From NCBI GenBank assembly GCA_036346225.1, contig JARFIW010001190.1:248001-312000 (forward strand): a stretch of 64,000 nt of DNA. The letters are read 5' to 3'. Of this stretch, positions 33,245 to 46,435 are shown piece after piece (within the stretch, counting starts at the first letter, position 1; each line of letters begins with the position of its first letter). The notes beneath the pieces are model-generated. The model searched no databases and was not told where the DNA came from. It saw only the letters and a list, made by a program, of their open reading frames with translations. The translations under genes and the position numbers were made by a program. Origin of the DNA: Platerodrilus igneus (lineage: Eukaryota; Arthropoda; Insecta; Coleoptera; Lycidae).

Positions 33245-35446
33245 TGTGTTTCCTTGTATTAGAATCGAGCCTCACGAATTGGGTCGCCAAGAATGCTGTG
33301 AATCCACCAAAATCCGGGAACTACGGTTTTCGAATCAAGCCCCACAGATTGGGCGTCAAAAATGCTGTGAAACCTACAAAAAGCTATTAACTTAACTGGT
33401 CCGTTGACTTTCTTCTGTTAATCGCCTCTTTACTCTTTTTCGCCTCGGCTGCTCACCTAGTTAAAACTTTCATCCTCAATCATAAAAAACAAACACATTC
33501 CTATCACAAACACTAACGTTAACTCTATTTACATCAATATTCACAATACATTAAAATTTTAAAATTAAAATTTAGCATAAATTTCAGTATCAGAAAATTT
33601 CAAGATTAAATTTATTATCCTTTTAATGTGCATCCAGAATTAAAGTCCTTGTAGGATGCCTACTAATTAATATAACAATATATGCAGACCTGAGTCTGAG
33701 TACAAAGGGAGCATCTACCACCCCTTTACGTTAATTAACCAGGTTCGTCTAATTGGGCTCAAAGACATACCCAAATTTTCATCATAATCCAGAACATAAA
33801 TACTATATACCCCTTTCTACTTAAACAAGAAAATTTCACCTTAAATTTAAAATTTTGTTGTTAGTACAATTTCACTACTGTCCATTTTAAGTAAATCAAT
33901 TATAAAGTTATTCAACACACACCAACACATCACAAATCGAACAACAAAGCATAAGTTACCTGAAGGTTACTGCACTAGTGGCTTCAATGTACATCGTCCT
34001 TGCTAATTTCACCACTCCAACTGGGTTATGTTTACGTCCTCGGATTACTGGTCGCTTTTAAACATTTTCTCTACACCACCATTCATCTAAAGTTGTTTCA
34101 GTGCTTTTCCGGAACTCATTTGTGTATATCTGAAGCTTGTTTTGTGGATTTAGACACGTTTACGAATCATTTAATTATTACCACCCCCGAAAAATAGCAA
34201 AGAAATTCATACTTCTTTCACAAATATACGCCAAAACTGCCTACTTTTGTGTATTCATTTGTCGTTGCAAATTTTACTAATTGGTACAGTGATACTAAAC
34301 TTTATTACCTTCTATCTTCTTTTCTAAGTGCACTAAATTACATTCATTGTAGCACGTAAAGAACAAACTGTTTTAAATCACCAAAATATACGAGCAAACT
34401 GTTTAAATTATTCTATCAAAATCGGAAAACTAAAAAGCACTGTTTAACGCATTGAATCAATTCGAAAATCTAAGAGAGAGAAACTCATATCAACCTGGAT
34501 ATATATAGTGGTTAGCCCGTCTGTCGGTTTTGTCCTCAAAACGGCCAGTTTCTAGAATTTTGTATACTATGTTCCCATCTCGCCCGCCTGTGCGTCGGTT
34601 CTTATTAAATTTGCACTCGCACCAGTTAAATCTCAGAAATTTCGACACGGCTCGCAACGTCTGGAAATAACTAATTAATTTTTATACAGAAATGTTATTT
34701 TTACCTCTCAAGTTTGCCTTTTATTTTCAACCAATCGCAACCCAGTGACGTTGCTTCACTCACGCCTTTTACTATATGTGTCTCGGTCTTGCGCATATTA
34801 TCTGTCTCTATCTACCCTGTTCTTATTGGTGCAAATTGATATTCTTTATTATCGATTATTTCAGTCCATGTGGACTGTGAAATATCCCACCTTATTAGCA
34901 TTTCCCGTAAATATTAAGCAACGATTTCTCCAACATTCTCTGAAACCATTTGTTATCTGCAATTTTACGCAAAACGTGTCTTTTAAAAATACGCAGGTGT
35001 TCAAACATAATACTTCTACGATCTGAATATTATTGGGTTTTACTACTTTTATAGATATTATATGTTACTAATGGTCCAATTAACTCCAATTAAAATAATA
35101 CCCTTTAATTTTTAGTGACTCCTAATCAAATATTAATTATTATCTGTACATTTTGTTTAATACCGGTTACTTAAAATTGAGTTAATCAATATAAATTTTG
35201 CACGTAATTTCCATTTGTTTCTTTTCTCGGAATAATTAAATTACACGTAGAGCATTTTAATACTGCTTCCTTTTTTTATAGCAAGCGTCTTGTAAATGAT
35301 TTAAATCTCTTATTTTTAATGAAACGAATGAATTTTTATTCTCCACGGTTTTTTAATAACGCGCACCTTTTCCCAAAGCTTCTACACGGTGATTAAAATT
35401 ATTTGATGTGATTATTTAATTTTCTACCCTGGTCTAAATATGAGTA
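33243..35446 (-). mobile_element. (TA)n-inserted LTR-like unit E2
   Basis: 2.2 kb that splits sequence continuous in copy 1 (at 28131-28162), so the boundaries are well defined. Reverse reading places a TATA region (CTATATATATCC) at ~34505. The left end carries two tandem leader-like units with primer-site-like sequences (33276-33290, 33340-33352), each bordered by CACAGCA or its variant. No coding frame over 95 codons is convincing. Most likely a solo LTR with extra leader, or a non-autonomous member. Confidence 0.75.
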
Positions 35447-36510
35447 ATATATATACATTTATAGGATAAAATTAATTAGATAAGTCAAATAATAATTTAT
35501 GGCAGGTTACCGCATGTAAATATAGTTAAGCAAATATTTAAAACGATTTCCGAAACTCTAGGGTAACAATTAATGGTTTTTTGAAAAATTTCGGTACGTA
35601 TAGAAATTGATTTAGCACTATTTGTAGCGTGCAATGTAAAAATTTGTGCATCTTAAAGTAAAAGCGGATTGCAGGTATATTAGTTAAAAGGTTTTTCAAA
35701 TTTCTTTAGCGTAAAATCAATAATTTTAAGGTCATACAAAAGGAAGTTGAAATAGTAATTTTGTATCATTTTTAGCATGTGTAAATATTCCTAGTGCATA
35801 ATTTATAATAGTTTAGTGGAAGCTTTAACATTAGTATAACGCTTAATGCGTATTATTTATAGATTATATGAAGGTGTTTTCGAAAAACAAGCTTAATAAG
35901 AGCAGAGAGCTGTAGTTTAACATGTATGTTTCAAATAGGTTTCTAGTGCTCGTTCTAAAAGATGGGAAAGGCAGTTGATACTAAGGGCTTCTTAGGGAAC
36001 ACTCAAAATTGTCATAAACAATATAACCTTTGCTAAAATTTCTAGGTATTAATTTACAAAACTTAAAAATAATTGTCAAGAATTTCTAGGTAAACACTCA
36101 AGAAAATTATAAAGGAACGCAAACTACAACATATTCGACAAATAGCATTGAAGGTTAAATACAAGCAGGGATCGATATTAAATAAAGACAGAGTACTTGA
36201 GTTTGTATTAGAATGAGATAAAAGTTATCATATGGTTAGATGTTTGTTGATTTTAAAACAACTGGGAGACAAAGACAATGATAGAAGTTAGTAGATACAA
36301 GGGAGAGGCAGCGTGTTGGAAAGACGTCGATTTTAAAAGATGGAATGAGAAGTGGTTGACTTCAAGGGCTGGTGTAACGTGCATATGATAAACAGAGATG
36401 GATGGTTTGACTAAAAATATAGAAAGGGGATGGACGATATTTGAGAGAGGGAAAATACTAGTTAGGGATAATCGTGATTGCAAACAAGAAGTAAAACGGA
36501 AAGGAGATAT

Positions 36511-37860
36511 TGAATACAGGTTAGACTAGGATACAGAAAACTGGTAGTAGGAATATAAAATTTAGAAAGAGTACAAAGAAGGAAATTGAAAATTTTCGTA
36601 TGCTAGTTAGATCAAGACAACCTTAATATGCGTGTTATGAAGGCGTACTTTAGGTGATGGAATGTGTGTCAGTTGAAGCTAGGTTTCAGCGAATTCAATA
36701 TCCGTTGTCCAACTATAATATATTTTCGTAGTAAATCATTTTTTTGTTTTGAAAAATTCTAAGACTTTGAAGACGGTTGGTGCTCGGTTAAGAAATTTAC
36801 AAGAAATTATAAAAGGTCATTTTGTGTGGGGTGAGATGTGAGTGGCGTTTGCAGATATAGTTTCGGGAAGTACTGTGACCGTTTAACAAATTTACCAAGA
36901 AGGTTTATTTGTTTGCAGTGCTGTGTTTTCAAGAATTACAACTAGAAGGAGGGGCAGAATATCCTTTAAAACCACTGAGAGGCAGTAAAAGGCCCTCTTT
37001 TACTTCTCATCCAAGCATCGAATAATATTAGTAAAGCAATTACGTGACAAGTGGTTTTAATATTTTTAATTAAAATAATTAAATATGCACAAGTTGGTGT
37101 ATTGATCTATAAGCAGGTCAACAGATTTTATACAGTACATTTTGGGTATACTAAACTTGCTTCAGAACTGTAGGCAAAGATTGCTTGCTATTTTTAGTTG
37201 AAGGTGCAAGATAAGCACTTACATGGAGTAGTGAGTGTTAAATTGATCGATTATGTTACATCTTTAGTGGGATTTATTTTTAGAATTAGGGTTTCAGTGA
37301 CTTTTCGTGACCCCTTATCACGTCATATTCCCCCAAATTGATATATAAATTTTGAAATCTGCGTTATTTTTCTGCATACATGGGTAATTTTATTAATTTT
37401 ATTTCTATCTACTTGTTATCTATAACTAATTCTATAAGCTTTATAATACACGCGCATAATCTTTTCATACTAGGACTTTTCTTCTGTTGAACAATTCACC
37501 TATTCCTATATTATAATCAACTATACTTGCTTTAACTATATACTAATATCGTTTATAATCTAACGTTTCTATCCTATATCAATAACCTCTTCAAATTTAC
37601 ACACGGTCTCATAAAGTTTCATTTCAAACAAATTCTTTTCACTATTTTACATAACTCATTGTATTATAGCACATTCCTCTCTAAACTATCGTAATCTTGG
37701 AAAAAATGTGAGGTATGAAATTTTTATAAAGTTGTCTCAGCAACTACCTAGCTCTACTACTCACGTCGAAAAATTATGGTCTAGAATCTCTATACCTAGC
37801 CTACTTACGTTACTCTCAAATTACACAACTTTCAACTACTCTGCATTAAATGCATAAACA
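36511..37860. other. No gene recognised
   Basis: A+T-rich sequence following the tandem duplication. No coding frame, repeat or RNA was recognised. Confidence 0.5.
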
Positions 37861-38950
37861 GTCTTAAATGGTTCATTATCAATAACTTCTTAACTCATTT
37901 TCACAATCAGTAGCAATTCTTAACTCTCTATCTTCCAATTCAAAAGATTTGTCTTTTAACAACAATTCTAATTCGTTCGTAACTTTACCTGGACATACAG
38001 CAATAATGGATCCCTTAGCTACATTATCTTCAAATCCTCTCTCAAAGTAATTTACATCTTTCACCAAATAATTCACATTTATACTTTTAATTCCCTCATC
38101 CTCTTTCATTTCAATAATTTCTTTCTTTTTCTTACGCTTCCAATTCTTTCATACATCGGTATATTTGAATGAATGTTTCGACAAACCAAACGCTACTCCA
38201 TATTTATACATACGCCATTTAAAATATCGATCCGATTCTCTAATCGCAATTATCCCAAACGAATTATTCAGTTCTACCTTCCAAATCATTTCATCATTAT
38301 TTAATATTGTAGTACCTGTATTTATTTTATTTTTAAGAGCTGCATTAACAGAAAGTTCTTTTATCTCCTTTGCAACACCTACAATTATTCTATTTTCAAC
38401 AGCTTCATCTATTATTTCTATTCCTTTAACATCATCTTTTGCAGTTTCCAATACTTCTGAGTTTTTTTTTGAAAACGCTACAACTTCACTTCTAACTTCA
38501 CCAGGACACTTAATACTTAAACTCTTATCTTCTTCACCTTTTATCTCCTCAAATTGATTCAAATTTATACAATCTCCTTGTACCTCTAGACGGACTTCTT
38601 CGTCCCATTTAATCCTTTCATCTTTCATAATTATTACCTTATTCTTGGTATCTATTATACCTTTCATCTTACTTATAAAATCCATTCCCAGAATAGCATC
38701 AATTCTTAATCCCGGCACTATTAAATAGTCTTGCTCACCTTCTATCTTTCCCAACTTAACTTTCAGATGATACTCTTGATAACTGCAAACGTCTTATTAT
38801 TCGGCGATACAAAATGGCTTCTTTTAACAGGGATAACTTTCAGCATTAACTCCTCTGAATTATCTTTAATAAAACCTTGTTTCAACTCCTGTATATACTA
38901 GTAATTTTATCTCTTTTCCCTCTATTTGCAATTTTATTATAGGTAGTAAA
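37861..38950 (-). pseudogene. Protease and linker region of internal element E7
   Basis: The frame 38754-38149 (201 codons) starts with a sequence containing 'ILGMDFISKMKGIIDTKNKVI', which is the C-terminal motif (I-L-G-M-D) of retropepsin domains, followed by a long charged linker. A second frame, 38109-37879, continues the linker. The D-T-G or D-S-G active site would be upstream (~38900) but lies in degraded sequence. It corresponds to the protease region 57220-56491 of E6. RT is not visible downstream, so the element stops here. Confidence 0.65.
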
Positions 38951-39069
38951 TCATTTTTTTCATTAATTTTTTTTTCATTTTCCAACTCAAACTTTATAAA
39001 CTCACAAGCATGTTCATATTTATTAATTTCAATATTTTTGTCGCTTGATTTGTCTGCATCTAAAAATCT

Positions 39070-40563
39070 TGCCTACTTGACGTTCCAGGCTGATTAACTA
39101 TCTCTGCATATGTTTTTCTATTTTCGTTGCTACTATTTCTGCCATTCCTCTGTGCGTTTGCCATATTCTTCCTTCCTTGGGTACCGGGTCTATTCTAAAT
39201 GGTCCGGGATTTATTACTCTCTTTCCGCGTCTCTCCCAGTGGCATTTCTTCTATTCCAATTATTTCTTTGCATACTTCCTCCTTTCAAATGGTCTGCCTT
39301 GACTCCTCTCCTGTCCATTATTCCTCTGGAATCTAAATGTATTCATGAGCTGACTCCTCGACCTGGTCTCCATTCTTTTTGGTTGACCCATATCATCATA
39401 ACGTTAAAGATATTCTAAAAACACATCGCTATCAACAACATTTTGTAAGGCTATACATTGTCTTACTTCTGTTTCGAAGTGACCTGCTAAATACTTTACA
39501 ATTTGCTTGTCTTCTAAAGGAGGGTCAAGTTGTTTGGCAACGCTAAATTCTTTGATCGCATATAATTACTTTGTTATGCCTAAATCGCTACTATATTTGC
39601 CCATTAGTAAATTATCTCTAACTTTAAATTGCTGGTTGTCTCCCCAGAAATGCTTTAAAAATTTAATCTCGAAGTCCTTTAACGAATTCAACTCACTTTC
39701 AATCAGTCCAAACCAAATTTCCGCACTACCCTTCAACATAGACCTTACAATATTTAACTTCGTTTGTTCATCCCAACTACCCTGTATTAAAGTTTTTAAG
39801 TTATTTAAAAATATTTTATGGTTGAGTTTATTATCCCCATACAATTTTGAGTGTTGTTCCAACGGAACACTGGTTGGACTCCGTCTCATCGGTTCACCAA
39901 CATGACTATTTCTAACTTTATCTACTAAATTCTCAAATTTACTTCATATGCCTGTTTTAAGATTTCCTAAATCATTTCTAAATGTTTTAAAACCCACTTG
40001 ACAGCTTACCTATTTTATTTACTTTTTTATCTAAAATTTTAATTTTCCCATTAGTTTTTCTTTCACTTACTTCCTGATTCGACTTTATTTGAACAATTTC
40101 TCCTTTAACATCATCCATATCTTCTAAAATTTGTACTATTTTTCTCTAACTTCAAATTTCATTTCTTCAATAGTTTTGTTAGTTTCTTCTAATCCTAAAG
40201 TTATTCTTTCACTAATCTCTTTCAATTTCCTTTCATTATTTTCACTTTCTAATCTTAAACTTTTCCCCAATTTTGCAACGTTCTCTCCAAATTCTGCTCG
40301 TAACTCTTGAGTATTTTTATCCAATTGGTCACCCATTTCTTTCATGCCCTACTCATTCTTTTCACTTATTTCTTTTATGTTTTCTTTTTGTTCCTGCATA
40401 CTTTGATTTGAACTTAATAAAAGAGTAATTATTTTTGATTCCTGGCCTCTCCTACACTCTTGACCTCTGGATTCTTCTTTTCCACATAAACAGTTTTTTG
40501 CGAACCAATTTCTACTCCCTCAGCTCTCAAGCTTTTACGAAGTTCTTTCATTCTGTCAGTCAT
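39070..40563 (-). pseudogene. Gag of internal element E7
   Basis: ATG at 40563 opens a basic N-terminal segment (M-T-D-R-M-K-E-L-R-K). A coiled-coil segment (40345-40136) has Glu/Lys heptads. A capsid-like piece (39889-39566) includes 'IVRSMLKGSAEIWFGLIESE'. The tail at ~39400-39080 is rich in Arg, Gln and Asn with no CCHC knuckle. Several stops and frameshifts. The same N-to-C plan is seen in E6 (59154-57340). Confidence 0.7.
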
Positions 40564-40654
40564 ACTAGAAAATTAGTCATATATTATAAAAAGAACAAAA
40601 ACAACTTCAAAAACAAATCCTACGAGACAAGAAACTCTAATTTACAGACAAATT

Positions 40655-40860
40655 ACTCAAACCACAGGTTGGGTTGCCGCTAAAAGAGTGTTGTGGAAAG
40701 GCCGCGTTGAGAGCGTCGCTGAAAGGGTGATATGAAAATGGCCGCACGTTGTGGGGCCGTTAAAAGAGTGCTGTAATAATGTCTAGCTTTGGGGCGTTAC
40801 TAAAATGGTATTGTGAAACAGATACTTGTGGTTGGTAAACGTGAGATTGTTCACTTACCT
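40655..40860 (-). repeat. Tandem leader/primer-site-like units of E7
   Basis: Three to four degenerate units of about 40-60 bases contain GTTGGGTTGCCGCTAAAAGAGTG, GAGAGCGTCGCTGAAAGGGTG and GTGGGGCCGTTAAAAGAGTG. Reverse-complemented they resemble a retroviral-type primer site (TGGCGCCCAACGTGGGGC-like). They sit on the 5' side of gag, where the leader should be. Confidence 0.6.
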
Positions 40861-41747
40861 TCCTTTTTAACTTTGACTGGCTAGCTTAACGAAATTTACG
40901 GAGTTTTCAAAATGAAATAAAACGCAGCAATATTATAAAGCATTTATACAGTACGAATTATTTTCTTTCATACAGAAGTATTTACAACATTGTTTCTTTC
41001 AAACATAAAATAATTTCTAAGAAGTACTTGATATAAAACATCGTTTCTTACCTTATTTTAAATTTACAGAATTAAACTTATTCTTTGAGGATTGTTTACC
41101 CGGTTATAAATTATTTCCACGTTTGTAAAATTTGTTTTGGCCAGAATTATCTTTGACATATAATGAATTAAAAGGTCCGACAGAGTATTTCGAACTCTGA
41201 ACACAAACTCCTAGTAAAAAAATTCTTTACACAAAAAAAATTATTAGGGCTATTTAAAGCTAGATACAAATACTCTATTATCAGTTAAAAAGAAATTTAA
41301 AAGTGGTACCTGCAGAATCCACAAAAACTTCTTCTCGAAATAAATTATCTTCTTATTTTAAATTGAAATCAAATCCACTTAAAAGATTCTATTTATAAAA
41401 AAATTCTCATTTCTAACAGCAACTACTAAAGTAAATTTTTTCTTAAATCTTCCTTTCAATTATTTTATAAAAATAGCTTTATATTGAGGAATTCAGCCTC
41501 TTCATCGTGTTTAATAAATTTAATTTTTTTTTATAAGTTACGTTTAAAACATTGCTTTTTTATTCATTACAACAACGCAACTTGGTTAAATTACAGTATG
41601 TTTATTATATACTCAAATACTATAGCAATAGCTTGCAGTTAAGACAAAATAATATTTTGTGCTCGCATGAATGAAATCTAATTAATGAATGATCTCCCAA
41701 TGAATCAACGCTTTCCTTTTCGCCAATTTAAAGCCAACATAGAATAA
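40861..41747. other. Probable decayed 5' LTR of E7
   Basis: A+T-rich and non-coding. Position next to the leader suggests LTR sequence, but no second copy of E7's LTR is in the window to prove it. Confidence 0.35.
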
Positions 41748-42053
41748 AAGAATAAAACTCGTACGATTTATAAAATAAATTGCTTTGATTGCCCAGGTGT
41801 ATACATAGGTAATTCCAAACAGTACTCCCATATGCGTATTTACGAACATAAATATTCCATCAGAACAAATAATAAAAAATGTATTGCTTTGGCAGCTCAC
41901 GCAATAGATAAAATGCATCAATTTGATTTTAGCAATGTGGAGACATTGGGTAGGGAAATAAATGACAATAGAAGAAATTATTTAGAAGCCATAAACATAC
42001 AAAGAAACCATTATTCAATTAATTTAAGAAACGTTCAAGTAAACTTTATTTAA
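41748..42053 (+). pseudogene. Penelope-like GIY-YIG endonuclease domain, fragment
   Basis: Open from 41748 after a TAA. It reads 'IYKINCFDCPGVYIGNSKQYSHMRIYEHKYSI...' with the paired Cys (C-F-D-C), the 'VYIG' core, and the Arg-x3-H-K segment of GIY-YIG nucleases at the C-terminus of Penelope-like retroelements. 'ALAAHAI...HQFDFSNVETL' and the final '...RNYLEAINIQ...' also match that family. The reverse transcriptase is not visible upstream. It is a 5'-truncated relic. The GIY-YIG domain nicks target DNA in active copies. Confidence 0.8.
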
Positions 42054-42589
42054 TATTACTAAAATTTAATATTTTAAGTTTACATTACACCAATATATAG
42101 ATATCCTTTTGTTTGTTAGGTATATATTTAAATGCAGAAGTTCATATAGTATTAGATAATAAGTTATTAAAAGATAACATATCACCTAAATTAGTTCATT
42201 CATTTTAGAAAAGTTAAAATAAGATATCATTAGTTTAGTACGTTCGTTGCTTAATATTTCAAAATTAACAATATATGTGTGAGGTTTTTCTGATTACTAA
42301 TTAAGAGTAAATATTTTAACTTATTGACATAACCTCGCATAATATTATTGTAAATTATTACTAATGTTATCCTTGGTATGTATTTATTTAAAAAATAATT
42401 TATTAAATAGGTAATATTTTTAGAATAATTTTGAAAATGGTTAATGAAACTGAAACGCGTCAGTTGTAAATAATAAAAATTACAAGTTTTATCTGCTTTA
42501 TTGACTTTGTTAAAGAGTCTTTACTGACCAAGATCCAAGAATCTATCTTACTACATTACAACATATGGCCAACAAAATAAACAATTATA

Positions 42590-42591
<2 letters not shown>
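42054..42591. other. No gene recognised
   Basis: A+T-rich; may be the 3' end of the Penelope fragment and the remaining flank of E7. Confidence 0.4.

Positions 42592-42629
<38 letters not shown>
42592..42629. repeat. (TA)n microsatellite
   Basis: About 19 TA units abutting unit E3 on its left side. Confidence 0.95.
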
Positions 42630-42631
<2 letters not shown>

Positions 42632-44506
42632 CTATGTACTTACAGGATTTATCAAGCCCCAGGTTTGGGCAGCCATATATATTTGCTATAAACTCCTGTA
42701 ACTATCGTGCCCCGACGTTGGGTCGCATATAAATATGCTATGAATTAACAGGAGCTCTCGAGCCCCGACGTTGTTGCATCCAATAAATACTTGAAATGAT
42801 AACGCCGTACTTGGTATCAATGGCGTTTTCTTACTTGATTCCACCTCTCTGTTTAAATTATCAAATTTCACTCCCACTAATTTTATTATTCTGCCTCGAC
42901 TAGCTTTTATTTTGAATTATAAAATGAAGTTAATTAATTCCATATAATGAAAACAAATATTATGTACAGGTTTTGGAAATTATTAAAATACACATTTCAA
43001 TCAATCAATATTGTAAGTCTTATTTATCTCAAAAATCATATGCTTTGCAATCAATCTAAAGTCACCAAAAACTACACTTTTTATAAAAGAAGCCAGGAAC
43101 GTTCAAAACCCCTTTATTATATTACGTACTTTCTACGTATGCAAAGTTCGTTGCTGACTCTGTTACACTAGTTTATATTAATTAAGCAAATTCAATATTC
43201 AAATTCAAATAGAAAAAAATGTCTTAAAACTAAAAAGATCTAACTTGGTCTGTTTACTTCGTGCTTCGTTATTTCTTTCTCGCAATTCAAAATTGTACCA
43301 AGACTATAGACGCATTTATTATCAACCAACATCAATTAGAATTTCCCATGCATTATTATACCATCCTTTTGGATCATTAACATCGTATTCGAAATTATTC
43401 TCTACCAATTCGGAATTATTATATACCCATTTGAAATATTATCTATCCACACGCTTGAATTATTACATTTGAATTATTGTCATCACCCGCAGCCTCAGAA
43501 CATTGTCCTCAAACTCCGAATTATTATTATCAAACTTAGAATTATTGTCATCAGCCTCCGAATTATTATTATTACACTTAGGCTATTCTCACCAGCCTCA
43601 GAATATCATTTGAATTATTATATTACTTGAATTATTGTCGTCGGCCTCCGACTTAGAGCCCTCTTATTATTATATTTTAGTTTAAATAAATTCTCCAAAT
43701 TCTACTTACGTTAATCGGCAATAGAAATTTTCATCTTCGTAGCACTATCTGTGACGAAACAATTTTCGCTATTTAAAATATTATTATTACGCGTTACTCT
43801 TTGATTCAGAGTAACACAGCTTGGCCTTGTTGAGTTGAAAACTGAGCTCCGTTATCATTGCTCGTTGTTAATATATGGTTATGTCCCCCTTTTTCTGTGT
43901 GTTTGGCTTACTAATCTTAACCAATGAGGTCTTTCTATTTCCTACACTTAAAGTGTTTTTTTGATGTAATATTGTAGTCAGACCATGCCGTGTTTTGAGT
44001 AAATAATCGCTTTTCCATATTATACCAAAATACCTGATGCAATTCGAATTTCAATTTTCAAGTATGTTTATTTTTTTATGCATTTTTAATTACATTTACT
44101 ATCAAAAATTGTTAATTGTTTGTACGCACTTACACTACACTTCTTTAAGTTTTATCTCTTATCTCCGTATTATGTTATGATTAATTCTATTGAATGCGTG
44201 TTTAATTACATGAACTATGCTTACTTCTAAATACGCGTGCTTCTACTGAAAAATATCATTGTTTGCATTACCTAAATTTACTAAAATTTTATATATCGGG
44301 TGTTAAATATTTGTTATTTACCTAATGCATGAATTACTTATATCTATGCTAACTATGCGTCTTATTGTGTCTATTTGCGTCGCTTAAAACTACTTATACT
44401 CTATATACAGGGTGTTAAATGCTTACTATTTACAAACTATCCCAATTACTCAATTTCTACATGACCATTGCTATAAAATACACCCTTAAACAACCCCTTA
44501 TCACAG

Positions 44507-44508
<2 letters not shown>
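42630..44508 (-). mobile_element. (TA)n-inserted LTR-like unit E3
   Basis: Bounded on both sides by (TA)n. The left end holds three tandem leader-like units, with GCCCCAGGTTTGGGCAGCC, GCCCCGACGTTGGGTCGC and GCCCCGACGTTGTTGC at ~42657, 42710 and 42767, each separated by a CATAGCA-like border in reverse reading. The right end, read in reverse, begins TGTGATAAGGGG. A TATA region (TAATATATGG) and C-run lie at ~43870. 43480-43670 is a degenerate repeat of GAATTATTATT. No coding frame. Confidence 0.7.

Positions 44509-44548
<40 letters not shown>
44509..44548. repeat. (TA)n microsatellite
   Basis: About 20 TA units on the right side of E3. Confidence 0.95.
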
Positions 44549-46391
44549 ACGTGATACGGGGGTTACGAGAAATCAATAAAACCCAAATTTTAAAAATAAA
44601 ATCCATTAAAATATAAAAATATAAAAGAAACCGGAAAGAATAAAAATTCCCGAAAATTTATTAGTCCACCCTATGTAATATGAGTGTATTGTAAATACAT
44701 AGCTATAAATCTGCAAAGCAAAAAACATAATTTCGTGCTTGTAAATAACCACTTTAAGATAAATACAAAGCCATTTGTTTGTTATAAAAATACATTTTCC
44801 GTGCATAAAACATTTGCTTCATTTAGCGTCAGAACCTATCACTCTTGATAACGATTTGAGCTTTATAGGTTTGCACTAAAACAAGTTTTACATAACTGGA
44901 AAGCAAATATTTTTTAATCGTTAAGAATGAAAATTTATTGTGTGTGCAAAACCGGTTCGGAAAGCAATTAAAACTTTAATTAATCATATAATTTGACTCC
45001 TGTGTGTGCGTATAATAAATTCATTTTTAAATAAAGAGTTCTCAAATTTTGCAGAAAATACGTCAATTAATAAGAAATGTCGTATAAACTAATTAAATAA
45101 ACAAACGTTTATTCTAAATAGAGGGCGAACATTAAAATGTAATAAAAATGTCGTAAAATCGATAAGCATTATTTATTATTTCTCGCATTACTGCAGGGTA
45201 GAATGTAGCGCTACAATCAACCCTTTGCGTTGGATAAAGATATAGAACCCGGTGATTCAAATTTAATGAGGTAATAAACTGTGAAATTCCTAGAAATCTT
45301 ATATCATTACTGTTCCAAAAGGAACCAGAAAGCTCTAGAGGATCATGACATATTTAGATAAAGGTAAATAAAGAAAAACTTTCTTAAAAAAAAGCATTGA
45401 TAATTTCGCGTCAACTAAGCAATATGTAAAGGTTAATTCGATTCAATTCATTAAGTCGCGAATATGTTACTTTAAAAAAAGTTGTTTTAAAGTATGCAGT
45501 GTGCATACAGTATTTAATATTTAAGATGTAACTGTAAATAAAGAAGTAACCTTTAAAACGTAACTCCGTATGCACGTTGTTAAACGCTATTATTTGATTT
45601 TGCAATATACATTAAGGATAAAAAATTCTTTGATACAAAGAACTTCTTTATAATTTAATTAAATTATTAAATCGAAAAAGCACTTTTGGTAATTGATGGA
45701 GATTCAAGCGAACATAGATAATTTTGTAAATGAGATTTAACGATAATTTAAAATAAAACCACGAAGGAAGACTTAGATAAGCGTTATTTCAACATATTAC
45801 CATTAGTATAAAATTTTAAATTGCTTTGTTTCTAACTGAGATTTCAGTATTTTTCTCATTTAAATTTAAGTTAGAATAAGTCTTAATCATATAATATTTT
45901 TTTATAAGGGCATTTACCAGAAGGTTTGTGGTTAGGGTTCGAAACACTTTGACCTTTAAATAGATTATCTGTCAAGGATTTTTTGGCTAAGCAACCTTAC
46001 AAGTGTGGTAATGAAAGCCAGGTAAACTCTCTACAAGAGAGGAGTTTTGAGGTCTGTAAATTTTAAGCACGAATAGGTAAAAAAATTTTAATAATTAAAT
46101 AACTAGGTACTTGACGGGAATAATTCTATGTTCGAAAGAAACTATGCTGTAAATGGGATATATTCTTTTGTATGGGAGCAAATTTTTTTGACTGTATGGA
46201 TCCTTTTTAATATTGCGATGTTTGATTTTATTTTGTATATTTCATTACTTTCGTTGAGCTAGCGTAGCAAAGTAAAATTAGAAAGGAAAGTAAGTCAGTA
46301 ATTTCAAATTTCCAATTTGCTGTACCTTATATCACCCTTTTAAAGACGCCCAACGCCAGGCGTTATCACAGCACTCATTTAGCGGAGCTCC

Positions 46392-46393
<2 letters not shown>
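44549..46393. other. No gene recognised
   Basis: 1.8 kb of A+T-rich DNA. No family recognised on either strand; the longest frame is under 70 codons and not coding-like. Confidence 0.55.

Positions 46394-46433
<40 letters not shown>
46394..46433. repeat. (TA)n microsatellite
   Basis: About 20 TA units on the left side of E4. Confidence 0.95.

Positions 46434-46435
<2 letters not shown>

Larger units (their letters stand above)
29216..36510. repeat. Tandem duplication, copy 2
   Basis: It corresponds to 22102-29215, lacks the 25227-27237 segment and has gained unit E2 (33243-35446) in the (TA)n tract. The junction at 29215/29216 joins 'GGAGATA' to 'AAATGG' within an RNase H frame. Sequence differs at scattered sites from copy 1, so it is not an assembly repeat of identical sequence. 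Confidence 0.9.

Noticed and set aside
44400..44420. ACAGGGTGTTAAAT near the right ends of E3 and E4 as a Tc1-type terminal repeat
   Set aside because: No matching inverted partner; the similarity to the TIR at 52325 is short and may be chance.
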